A model generated the notes under the pieces. That model was not told the DNA's origin. It did not search any database and saw nothing but the letters and a program-made list of their open reading frames with translations. From positions 2,666,001 to 2,730,000 of the forward strand of contig CBDBBY010000001.1 of assembly GCA_965203215.1 (NCBI GenBank): a DNA stretch of 64,000 bases, in the 5' to 3' direction. Each line of letters starts with the position of its first letter. Position 1 is the first letter of the stretch. Positions 17,528 through 25,318 of the stretch are shown here, in pieces. The stretch comes from CBDBBY01 sp965203215 (GTDB taxonomy: Bacteria > Pseudomonadota > Alphaproteobacteria > Rhodobacterales > Rhodobacteraceae). Both the position numbers and the translations under genes were made by a program.

Positions 17528-18544
17528 ATGATGGTTTCAGACAAGGCCAAATTCGGCCGTGTCGATCTTGAGGTGACGAAGCTTTCTTTCGGCACCGCTC
17601 CGATCGGCAATATCTTTTATCCAATCGAAGAACAGACTTCGGACTCAATGTTTCGCACTGCTTGGGACGCGGGCATTCGATATTTCGACACGGCTCCCAT
17701 GTACGGGCACGGCCTATCGGAACTTCGCTCCGGCCATTCGTTGCGGTGGAAGCATCGGGATGATTTCGTTCTTTCGTCCAAGGTCGGGCGGATCCTCAAA
17801 CCGAAGAGGCGGTCGGAAATCAATTTTGCTCCGTGGTGCGATGCAGCCCCGAACGAGATGGATTTCGACTACACGTACGACGGCACGATGCGCTCGTTCG
17901 AAGATTCCCTGCAGCGTTTGGCTCTCGAGCGCATCGAGATCTGCTTCATCCACGACATTGACGTTTTCACGCGAGGCGACGAGCAGCCGGAAGTCTTCAA
18001 GACTGCGATGGACGGATGCTGGAAAGCGCTTTCCGACCTGCGCGACCAAGGCGTGGTGAAAGCGATCGGGGTCGGCGTCAATGAATGGGAAGTCTGCCAC
18101 GAGGCATTGAAGCAGCGCGACTTCGACTGCTTCCTGCTGGCTGGCCGGTATACGCTGCTTGAGCAGGAGTCCTTGGACGAATTCCTTCCGCTTTGCGAAG
18201 AGCGCGGCGCTGCTGTGGTCGTTGGCGGAGGCTTCAATTCGGGCATACTGGCTACGGGAGCTGTGGAGGGCGCAAAATACAATTATTCCCCTGCACCGGC
18301 GGACATCATGGACCGCGTTGGCAAGATCGAGCAGGTTTGCGGAGACCATGGCGTTCCGTTGCCTGCGGCGGCCATGCAGTTCGTCGTTGCCCATCCTGCC
18401 ATTCCGTCCTTCATTGCCGGAACCCGCACGGTCGAGCAGCTCGATAAAAACATCGCTTGGTTCAGTCACCCGATTCCCGCCGACTTCTGGGCGGAACTGA
18501 AATCGAAGGGACTGATCAGGAAAAACGCTCCGACCCCGTCGTGA
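17528..18544 (+). CDS. Aldo/keto reductase, L-fucose / D-threo-aldose dehydrogenase type
   Basis: 338 residues. The catalytic tetrad of aldo/keto reductases is complete: Asp and Tyr in FDTAPMYGHG, Lys in LSSKVGR and His in CFIHDID. The overall pattern, with VVVGGGFNSGILATG and FIAGTRTVEQL, is that of D-threo-aldose 1-dehydrogenases and pyridoxal 4-dehydrogenases, which oxidise L-fucose and similar sugars to lactones. This fits the lactonase-like and dehydratase genes within 16 kb. The stop overlaps the MaoC gene start (GTGA), so both are cotranslated. Confidence 0.88.
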   Translation: MMVSDKAKFGRVDLEVTKLSFGTAPIGNIFYPIEEQTSDSMFRTAWDAGIRYFDTAPMYGHGLSELRSGHSLRWKHRDDFVLSSKVGRILKPKRRSEINFAPWCDAAPNEMDFDYTYDGTMRSFEDSLQRLALERIEICFIHDIDVFTRGDEQPEVFKTAMDGCWKALSDLRDQGVVKAIGVGVNEWEVCHEALKQRDFDCFLLAGRYTLLEQESLDEFLPLCEERGAAVVVGGGFNSGILATGAVEGAKYNYSPAPADIMDRVGKIEQVCGDHGVPLPAAAMQFVVAHPAIPSFIAGTRTVEQLDKNIAWFSHPIPADFWAELKSKGLIRKNAPTPS

Positions 18545-19044
18545 ACTCTACGGATTCCGATTCTGGACGCTGCACCCGCAGACTCGGAAAAGGCAAATAC
18601 GGTTTCGACGACCTGGAGGTCGGCGACTGGTACGAAACCGGGACCGCAAAGGTCGGTCAGGAACAGATTCAGCGGTTCGCTGAGCTGACAGGCGACCGGT
18701 TCGCTGTTCACACCGACGACCAGTTCGCGCGCGAACTCGGCTTCCCGGCCCGGATCGCCCATGGGCTTCTGGTCGTTTCCATGGCGGACGGGATGAAGTT
18801 CAATTCGGAGGTCGAGCTTGATGCCGTTGCCTCGTTGGGCTGGAATTTGAGTTTTACAGCTCCGGTCTTCGTCGGGGACGAGATCGCCGCTCTAGTAAAG
18901 GTTGAGTCGAAGCGGGCAACCCGGGATCCGCGACGCGGCATTGTCTCCTTCGCGATGAAAATCTCGAATCAAGACGGGCAAGTCGTGCAGCGCGGATCCA
19001 ACCTTCTCATGCTGCGCCGAGATGGCGGGCGATGCGCCGAATGA
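18541..19044 (+). CDS. MaoC-like (R)-hydratase / dehydratase
   Basis: 167 residues from GTG 18541, which overlaps the previous stop by 4 bp. A hot-dog fold protein with the hydratase motif FAELTGDRFAVHTDDQFA: Asp and His of this segment are the catalytic pair in (R)-specific enoyl-CoA hydratases. FPARIAHGLLVVSMADG follows as expected. It could hydrate the enoyl-CoA made by the acyl-CoA dehydrogenase gene nearby, but transcription with the aldo/keto reductase argues for a sugar-linked acid. No CoA-binding specifics can be read. Confidence 0.85.
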   Translation: MNSTDSDSGRCTRRLGKGKYGFDDLEVGDWYETGTAKVGQEQIQRFAELTGDRFAVHTDDQFARELGFPARIAHGLLVVSMADGMKFNSEVELDAVASLGWNLSFTAPVFVGDEIAALVKVESKRATRDPRRGIVSFAMKISNQDGQVVQRGSNLLMLRRDGGRCAE

Positions 19045-19094
19045 ACTAGCGGCAAGCGACAGCACGGAAGCAGCATTGTGTCCAAATCGTCAAT

Positions 19095-19391
19095 ATGAGT
19101 GAGCTCATATTTGGTTGCAGGTCCGACTTGATGCTTGGCCCCAAGCTGCTTGCCGGGTCAAATTCCGCAACTGGAAGATCTCAAGATGTGGGCTTTCGGA
19201 ATGCCGGATCATGCCTTCTTGCAAGTGATGAGGCGCTATTCATAACTGGGCAAGACATCTTCGCGCATCCCGAGCAGCGCGCAGCCTGCCAATTGGCTGA
19301 ACGACGTAGGCCTTGCAATCTGATCGTCAAAACATTGGCAATACCGGAATGCGTTTCGCTGCAACCCATCAAAACCGTTTGTTGGCGGTGA
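19095..19391 (+). pseudogene. Remnant of a short-chain dehydrogenase
   Basis: In this 98-codon frame, GRSQDV and LLASDEALFITGQDIF match the C-terminal end of SDR enzymes, where the LASDEAxFITGQ segment precedes the final DGG. No cofactor loop or YxxxK is present and the frame lacks the expected ending. Probably the tail of a decayed SDR gene. The rest of 19045-19438 holds nothing recognised. Confidence 0.45.
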
Positions 19392-19438
19392 ATCAGTGGC
19401 GACAATAAGTCGGGTGTCCAACAGCGCCGAGGCCTTGT

Positions 19439-20701
19439 CTACCACGCAGCGACCGTCGCCAACTCGTGGTTTTCAATCTGCCGACTTATCAACCAGCCGG
19501 AAACGCCAAATTCGTTTGCGAGATCTTCTACATCTTCGTCGCTTATAACTCGCCTTCCTCGCAAGCGGCGGTCCAGGGCATCGGACGGCGCGAGGAACTC
19601 TGCAGCGAATGCTCTCGTTCGTGCTTGGCGATCCGTTTCCAGCGAACACAGCAGCCCGGCTCCCGGATCCGATTTGCCCAAATAGTCGCCAAGTGCGCGC
19701 GCCGCCAAGAAACGTTTTCCTGTTTCTCTCTTATGAATCACTATGCATGCGGGCGTTTCTGCCGCCACAAGCCCCTCAACGCGCGCGGCGGGCCGATGTG
19801 CTGTTCGCTGACGGAGTGCCAAAGGTCCCTCAGATTCAAAATTGAATCGGCCATTAGGGACGCCAAGCTCGCTGCGGACGGCACGGGCTAATTGATACCC
19901 ATGCTCCCAATTCGAAGTATTGTCGAGCTGCGGCAATTTCTTGCGCAACTTCGGCCATTCACCGCCGTCCGCATCTGCAAGCTTTTTGAGATTTTTGTTT
20001 AGCCAAGAGCGAATTTTCATCAACCCATCCGCATCAGCCGCCGCGAGGGCTTCTTCGCGCAGGGATGGATCGGTATTCTCCCACATTGCTCTGATCTCTT
20101 CAGCGAGCGAATCTTCCAAGTCAAAAGGGTCTTCGCCGAGAAGTGCGGCAGCACGGCAAAAATCCCGTTCTACCGGATTAAGGTCGTTGATCGCTTTCCA
20201 TTCCTCTTCAAGGGCTTCGACGTCCGCATCGTGTCCTCGGAGTCGATCCAACACTGATTCAATGATACTTTTTGCTTGAATTTCAAGGTTTTCGCGTTTC
20301 ACATCCGCCCATCCGTCGTTGACGAACTCGATATCAGCATGGTGTGGTTCGTATCGACGCCAACGGAGACGTATCGAATCCGATTTAGGCGTCAATGTCA
20401 GGCTTGGGTATACGAATCCATCGCCAGCAAATGCAAGATCATGCCGAGAGGCAAAATCTTGTCTCTGTTCCCCATTATTCCCTACTTCATAGAATAGGTG
20501 CCACCAGTTGTAGACTAGCCATTCGGCAATACTGAACATCGGAACGACAATCCGGTCCCGCAACGAGCGTTGGTTGCGGTCGACAACCCTCGTGACTATG
20601 GCTTCGTCAACTTCAATATAGAGTTCAGCCATCGAAAGTTGCGAGACGATGTCTGGCGAGCTTTGCACTTTGACCCAGTTAAAATCGATATGGATGCTCA
20701 T
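19439..20701 (-). CDS. ImmA/IrrE-like protein lacking the HExxH zinc motif
   Basis: 420 residues. The C-terminal third resembles ImmA/IrrE metallopeptidases: RFLAARALGDYLGK lies where HELGHxLxH is expected, and RQARTRAFAAEFLAPSDAL then ISDEDVEDLANEFGVSGW match the helix region after the active site. The two histidines and the glutamate of HExxH are missing, so peptidase activity is unlikely. The N-terminal 250 residues are acidic and unrecognised. Its start overlaps the small gene upstream by 4 bp (ATGA), so the two act together, perhaps as antitoxin and toxin. Confidence 0.68.
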   Translation of the reverse strand: MSIHIDFNWVKVQSSPDIVSQLSMAELYIEVDEAIVTRVVDRNQRSLRDRIVVPMFSIAEWLVYNWWHLFYEVGNNGEQRQDFASRHDLAFAGDGFVYPSLTLTPKSDSIRLRWRRYEPHHADIEFVNDGWADVKRENLEIQAKSIIESVLDRLRGHDADVEALEEEWKAINDLNPVERDFCRAAALLGEDPFDLEDSLAEEIRAMWENTDPSLREEALAAADADGLMKIRSWLNKNLKKLADADGGEWPKLRKKLPQLDNTSNWEHGYQLARAVRSELGVPNGRFNFESEGPLALRQRTAHRPAARVEGLVAAETPACIVIHKRETGKRFLAARALGDYLGKSDPGAGLLCSLETDRQARTRAFAAEFLAPSDALDRRLRGRRVISDEDVEDLANEFGVSGWLISRQIENHELATVAAW

Positions 20702-21087
20702 CGCAGCCCCCTAACAACCTGATTACGCTCCAGTGGGTAGCCGTGATACTCACCGGAACCTTTTACGCCTGGCTTTGCTTCGTATATCGTATCGCCCTTG
20801 CGATACCACACTCTAAGTGGGTAGCCGTATTCGTCGAACTTGCCGACATTGCCGGACTCCACGGCGTTCTTTAGCCAACTTTCAACGAGCTTGTGACGTT
20901 TACTCAGTTCAGATGGGCAAATGCTGGCGTCAGGTTTCCGTCTCGGTTGTCCGGCAAAACTAGGGTTTCTCTTGTGGTACGGATTCCCGACATAGCGGCA
21001 GGATTTCGCGACCTGCTCCAAGTCCACCCCTACCGGAGACGCTATGACCTTGAGAATTTTCCGATTATTTCGACGGCGCCTATACAA
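20698..21087 (-). CDS. Small basic protein, possible toxin partner
   Basis: 129 residues, strongly basic at the N-terminus (MYRRRRNNRK) and in the middle. The C-terminal half has a conserved-looking beta-rich segment, YPLRVWYRKGDTIYEAK then GEYHGYPLERNQ, a pattern I have seen in unassigned small bacterial proteins. Coupling by ATGA to the ImmA/IrrE-like gene suggests a toxin-antitoxin or immunity pair. No catalytic motif can be named. Confidence 0.6.
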   Translation of the reverse strand: MYRRRRNNRKILKVIASPVGVDLEQVAKSCRYVGNPYHKRNPSFAGQPRRKPDASICPSELSKRHKLVESWLKNAVESGNVGKFDEYGYPLRVWYRKGDTIYEAKPGVKGSGEYHGYPLERNQVVRGLR

Positions 21088-21483
21088 TTCCGTTCACCTA
21101 TCCAGCATCTTGAATTCAACCCGCTGATTCTGACTCACCAGCAAGCTAGGGGCAACCCCTTGAATCTGGTCTCCTACATCTGCGTTGCCGAGTATCCCAG
21201 CATAGGCGCTTGCATCTGTGGAGTTGAATCCGCAAAGCAGACTTTCAATTCAGCCAAATCACATCCGCAAGCATGCCAGAAAGCGGCCAACTGGCCAAAC
21301 AGGTCCAAGCCTCAAGCAAATGACTCCGGCATGTCGACCAAGTTCGCCGTTATCCTGCTTCGCGCCGACAACGATTTCAATCCAGCTTTCGCGATTGTAG
21401 CGGTGATCTCAGGTCTTCTGGAAGTCATTTTCATTCGACGTTATGTAGGCGGAAATCCTCGGAAAAAAAATTGTGATGACGGC
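21088..21483. other. Intergenic between divergent genes
   Basis: 396 bp between the two divergently read genes. The aldo/keto reductase frame is open through it but shows no family similarity, so it is treated as non-coding and should hold both promoters. Confidence 0.4.
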
Positions 21484-22302
21484 ATGAACATATACTTTCA
21501 AGAGACCTACCAGCGGGCGTTCGGCACGTTTCCGCTCAAGGGCAAAGAACTTGCGCAAGCGCTCAGAACAGCAGTCGATATCGGCTACAGGGCGATAGAC
21601 ACGGCGCAGATGTATAGAAACGAGGCCGATATCGGCAAAGTCTTGTCGTCGCTTTCTGTCCGACGGGATGATCTCTGCATCACCACCAAAGTGCATCCAG
21701 GCAATTTTTCAAAAGGCAAATTCATTCCTTCGGTTCAAGAAAGCCTGTCGAAACTGCGGATCGACTGCGCGGACGTGCTTCTTCTGCATTGGCCGCCTGC
21801 GGATGGCGAGGTCAGGCCTTCGCTTGAGTTGCTCGCGGAAGCCAGGCGCCAAGGGCTTGCGCGCAACATCGGCATATCAAACTATACTTCCAAAATGATG
21901 CGGCAAGCCGCAGAGACTGTCGACGCTCCCATCGTCACGAACCAAGTCGAATTCCATCCGCTGCTCAATCAGGACATTCTGCTCGCCGCCGCCGGCGAGA
22001 CAGGGATTCCGCTTTCTTCCTACTGCTCCGTTGCGCGAGGAGCGGTGTTCAAGCACCCGGAGTTCGCCGAGATCGGCAGTCAATACGGCAAGACTGCGGC
22101 GCAAGTAGTGCTGCGCTGGATTCTTCAGAAGGGCGTTTCGATCAATACGATGTCAACCAAGGAAGCAAATATCCGTGCCAATTTCGACGTTATGGATTTC
22201 ACGCTTTCATCAATCGACATGGCGAAGATCGACGCGAAAACCGAACTTCGCTACCGCATCGTAGACAAGGATCTCGTTCCGACAGCGCCCGACTGGGATT
22301 GA
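21484..22302 (+). CDS. Aldo/keto reductase, 2,5-diketogluconate reductase type
   Basis: 272 residues from ATG 21484. The tetrad is present: Asp and Tyr in AIDTAQMYRNEADIG, Lys in CITTKVHP, His in VLLLHWPP. NIGISNYTSKMM and TNQVEFHPLLNQ are classic AKR5 segments, and RWILQKGVSINTMSTK is the cofactor loop, normally with IPKS in place of NTMS. The first strand motif is shortened (AFGTFPLKG). NADPH-dependent reduction of keto-sugars or small aldehydes is likely. It is monocistronic, with a hairpin just after the stop. Confidence 0.88.
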   Translation: MNIYFQETYQRAFGTFPLKGKELAQALRTAVDIGYRAIDTAQMYRNEADIGKVLSSLSVRRDDLCITTKVHPGNFSKGKFIPSVQESLSKLRIDCADVLLLHWPPADGEVRPSLELLAEARRQGLARNIGISNYTSKMMRQAAETVDAPIVTNQVEFHPLLNQDILLAAAGETGIPLSSYCSVARGAVFKHPEFAEIGSQYGKTAAQVVLRWILQKGVSINTMSTKEANIRANFDVMDFTLSSIDMAKIDAKTELRYRIVDKDLVPTAPDWD

Positions 22303-22308
22303 ACGAAT

Positions 22309-22331
22309 GATGCCCTTGATTTCAGGGCATC
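22309..22331 (+). terminator. Hairpin terminator candidate
   Basis: GATGCCCT, a 7-base loop and AGGGCATC form a perfect 8-bp stem 7 bp after the reductase stop. The following tract is only moderately T-rich (GCTCCTTTG), so termination is probable but not certain. Confidence 0.5.
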
Positions 22332-22537
22332 GCTCCTTTGCAGCGTCTCTGCGTGAAACTGTCAGCCCTGCGCTCGGGAGGATCCTGCGCCGCGTTTCCC
22401 GGGACCGCGAAGTCGTCCGGACAGATGCACCGTCTTCAGGATTGCGGAAGCGACACCGAACCGGTTGAGAACAAGTGCTTCAACATCGGATTCGGAGATG
22501 CCGGGCACTACGTTTGCGGCAGATTCTGGCTGTTCGC

Positions 22538-23545
22538 TTATCCCGCGGGCTCCGCCAGTAGATTGACAACGAGGCGGATCATCAGGTTCTTGGCTGCGGG
22601 CGCGCTTTCAGCGACGAGCAGGGTCAACGCTGTCAGTGCCCGGGGGTTGAGGTCATGTTCCAAGCCCTCCTGCTTCAGGTACAGAAGGAACAGCAAGGAG
22701 CCGATGCGCTTGTTGCCGTCCGTGAAAGGATGATCTTTGACAACGAAATAAAGAAGGTTCGCCGCTTTCTCCTCGCGGGAGCGGTAGAGGGGATCGCCAA
22801 ACATGGACTGTTCGACGCTGCCAAGGATCGCCTTCAAGGCGTCGCCGCGTGGATTTCCGAACAGGGAGGATGCCTCGCCTCGGGCCATCAGTTCGCGCTT
22901 GAATTCCGCTATCGCCGCCTCCGCGCGACCGTGATCCAGCACGCCGATGGACGGCTGGGTGCCGGACGGCTTCTCCAGACGATCTTCGTCGTATTCCAGC
23001 AGCAAGCGCCAAGTGTTGCCGTAGCTGGCGACAATCGCCAACACGTCCTGCCCGGCATCGTCCGCGGACGCCTGATTCCGAATGGTGCGGGCGAGGAGAT
23101 CGATGGATTCCCGAGCCTCCCGCAGACCGCGCTCGGCTAGGCGGGGCCCATTCAAAGTATGGCCTCGAACCAAGTGATCGCGCAGGATGCGGGTGGCCCA
23201 TTTGCGGAACCAGGTTCCATGCACCGACTTGACGCGGTAGCCAACGGAAATGATGACTTCGAGATTGAAGTGATCCGTCTCGCGCGAGACGATTCGTCCG
23301 CCCTCTGATTGAACCCGTGCAAATTTTGCACAGGTTGCCTTCGGATCTAGTTCGCCCTCACTGAATACATTGCGTATGTGCCTGGTCACGACCGAGCGGT
23401 CGCGGCCGAAGAGATCCGCCATTTGCTGTTTGGACAGCCAGACGGTCTCCCGGTCGAGACGCACGTCAACGCGAACCTCGCCGCCCGGAGCTTCGTACAC
23501 GAGGATGCCGCAGTTCGGATGCGATGCGGGCGTTCCGCTGCTCAT
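22538..23545 (-). CDS. RhuM family / Fic-Doc fusion protein
   Basis: 335 residues from ATG 23545. The N-terminal 200 residues match virulence protein RhuM (VRLDRETVWLSKQQMADLF, SVVTRHIRNVF, GYRVKSVHGTWFRKWAT). The C-terminal part is a Doc-type Fic domain with HPFTDGNKRIGS, which keeps the catalytic His and the GNKR phosphate loop typical of Doc kinases rather than the GNGR of AMPylators. Such fusions modify a host or self target with a nucleotide or phosphate. No Phd-like antitoxin gene lies beside it, so self-control may come from the RhuM half. Confidence 0.87.
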   Translation of the reverse strand: MSSGTPASHPNCGILVYEAPGGEVRVDVRLDRETVWLSKQQMADLFGRDRSVVTRHIRNVFSEGELDPKATCAKFARVQSEGGRIVSRETDHFNLEVIISVGYRVKSVHGTWFRKWATRILRDHLVRGHTLNGPRLAERGLREARESIDLLARTIRNQASADDAGQDVLAIVASYGNTWRLLLEYDEDRLEKPSGTQPSIGVLDHGRAEAAIAEFKRELMARGEASSLFGNPRGDALKAILGSVEQSMFGDPLYRSREEKAANLLYFVVKDHPFTDGNKRIGSLLFLLYLKQEGLEHDLNPRALTALTLLVAESAPAAKNLMIRLVVNLLAEPAG

Positions 23546-23716
23546 CTCATCAGCGCCTTGCGCATGGTCGGAGGAGATTTCGATACATGGGCGAACTCCG
23601 CCACGCAACATCCAAGCCGTTCGAGGCTAAGCGCGATAGAGAATCGTCGTAATGTAAACGAAATTGGATAAGGTTTTTCAACGATTTGCCACTTTTTGCG
23701 TGACGACTTCCTGATT

Positions 23717-25318
23717 TTACATGTTTCCGCGGATCAAGTCCGACGCTTTTTCCGCAACCATAATCGTGGCTGCGTTGGTGTTGGAGCCGATCAGGCTCGG
23801 GAAGATCGACGAGTCGCAAATTCGAAGGCCGTCGATTCCGTGGACCCTCAGTTCAGGATCCACGACAGCCATCTCATCGACTCCCATCTTGCACGTTCCG
23901 TTCGGATGATAGGAAGTTCGTCCGTACTGGCGCGCGTACGCTTCGAAATCGGATTGCGTCCGGACGGCTTCGTCAGGGAAATGCATGCGCTTGATGAACT
24001 TCTGCAGCGCAGGCTGGGCAAATATCTCGCGGCTGATCTTCACGCCTTCCGTTGAAATTCGAAGATCGTCTTCATCGGCGAGAAAATTAGGGTCTACGAC
24101 CGCGGGGTCGGCAGGGTTCGAAGACCTCAGCTGCACGCTGCCGCGACTCCTCGGCCGTGTGGTATACGAGTTCAAGGTGATTCCAGACCCGGACGGAATG
24201 CTGGGCACGCCTTCTTCGGCGCCCGCGCCCGCCAAGAAATGAAATTGCAGATTCGGAACGGCTGCGGGACTGTCGGAGTACCAGAATGCTCCCCCTTCGA
24301 CCACATTCGAGGTCACAGGGCCGGATTTGAACAGCCAGTACTCGAGGCCCGCCAGGACCATCCAGTGCATCTTTCGATACTTGTCGAGGCTGGTCGGTCC
24401 TTTGAGCTCCGCAACAATGTCTATGCCGAAATGGTCCGAAAGATTTTTTCCCACTCCCGGCAGCTCGTGAAACGCTTGGATGCCGAAACTGCCAAGCGCG
24501 TCAGCGGAACCGACGCCGGACAGCATCATCAACTTGGGCGATCCAATCGCGCCAGCAGTCAATATGACCTCCTTGCCCGCAGCGGCGAATGTCGAATTCG
24601 ACCCTTTGGAATACGTCACGCCGGTGGCTCTCATCCCGTCGAAGCCGATGCGGTGCGCAAGACAGCCGGTTTCGACAGTCAGGTTCTTGCGGCTCAATGC
24701 CGGCTTGAGGTATCCGACCGCCGCCGAGCAACGTCGATAGTTCCTGGTCGTCGTCTGGTATACGCCGGCCCCTTCCTGCATCGCGCCATTGAAATCCGGA
24801 TTGTACGGCATGCCGAACTGCTGGCACGATTGGACGAATGCAAGCGTGGTCGGCTGCGGATCGGGAATATTCGAAACTCCCAACGGCCCCTCGGTTCCGT
24901 GGAATTCGTCCGCGAGCACGACATTTCCTTCGGAGCGGATGAAGTATTTTCGGACATCTTCAAACGACCAGCCGACGCACCCCTCGTCCCGCGCCCATCG
25001 GTCATAGTCGGACGGGTGGCCGCGGGTGAAGACTTCCGCGTTTATGGACGATCCGCCACCGACAACCCTCGCTTGAGGATACGGGATTTCACGGTCGTTC
25101 GCATGCTTTTGCGGCGCTGTCTTGAGCCCCCAGGTGAACGGCCCGGAGGTCATTTTCGCAAACCCGACAGGCATGTGGATGAGCCGGTGGTTGTCGTCAC
25201 CTCCGGCTTCAAGCAGAAGCACTCTGGCTTCCTGGATTTCGCTGAGCCTGCTGGCGAGAACGCAGCCTGCGGAGCCGCCCCCGACGATCACGTAATCGTA
25301 TTCAACCGAAGCCATCAT
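23717..25318 (-). CDS. GMC family FAD oxidoreductase (choline-dehydrogenase-like)
   Basis: 533 residues. The FAD loop VIVGGGSAGCVLASRLSE is at the N-terminus, GGGSSINAEVFTRGHPSDYD is the family signature 1 region and ILTAGAIGSPKLMMLSGVG signature 2. The C-terminal SYHPNGTCKMG holds the active-site His. These enzymes oxidise primary alcohols, choline included, to aldehydes. ATG 25318 overlaps the aldehyde dehydrogenase stop by 4 bp (ATGA), so alcohol and aldehyde oxidation are coupled. Choline is only one candidate. Confidence 0.92.
   Translation of the reverse strand: MMASVEYDYVIVGGGSAGCVLASRLSEIQEARVLLLEAGGDDNHRLIHMPVGFAKMTSGPFTWGLKTAPQKHANDREIPYPQARVVGGGSSINAEVFTRGHPSDYDRWARDEGCVGWSFEDVRKYFIRSEGNVVLADEFHGTEGPLGVSNIPDPQPTTLAFVQSCQQFGMPYNPDFNGAMQEGAGVYQTTTRNYRRCSAAVGYLKPALSRKNLTVETGCLAHRIGFDGMRATGVTYSKGSNSTFAAAGKEVILTAGAIGSPKLMMLSGVGSADALGSFGIQAFHELPGVGKNLSDHFGIDIVAELKGPTSLDKYRKMHWMVLAGLEYWLFKSGPVTSNVVEGGAFWYSDSPAAVPNLQFHFLAGAGAEEGVPSIPSGSGITLNSYTTRPRSRGSVQLRSSNPADPAVVDPNFLADEDDLRISTEGVKISREIFAQPALQKFIKRMHFPDEAVRTQSDFEAYARQYGRTSYHPNGTCKMGVDEMAVVDPELRVHGIDGLRICDSSIFPSLIGSNTNAATIMVAEKASDLIRGNM

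Noticed and set aside
20893..21483. 197-residue N-terminal extension of the aldo/keto reductase
   Set aside because: No family similarity, and it runs into the divergent gene; ATG 21484 gives the normal length.
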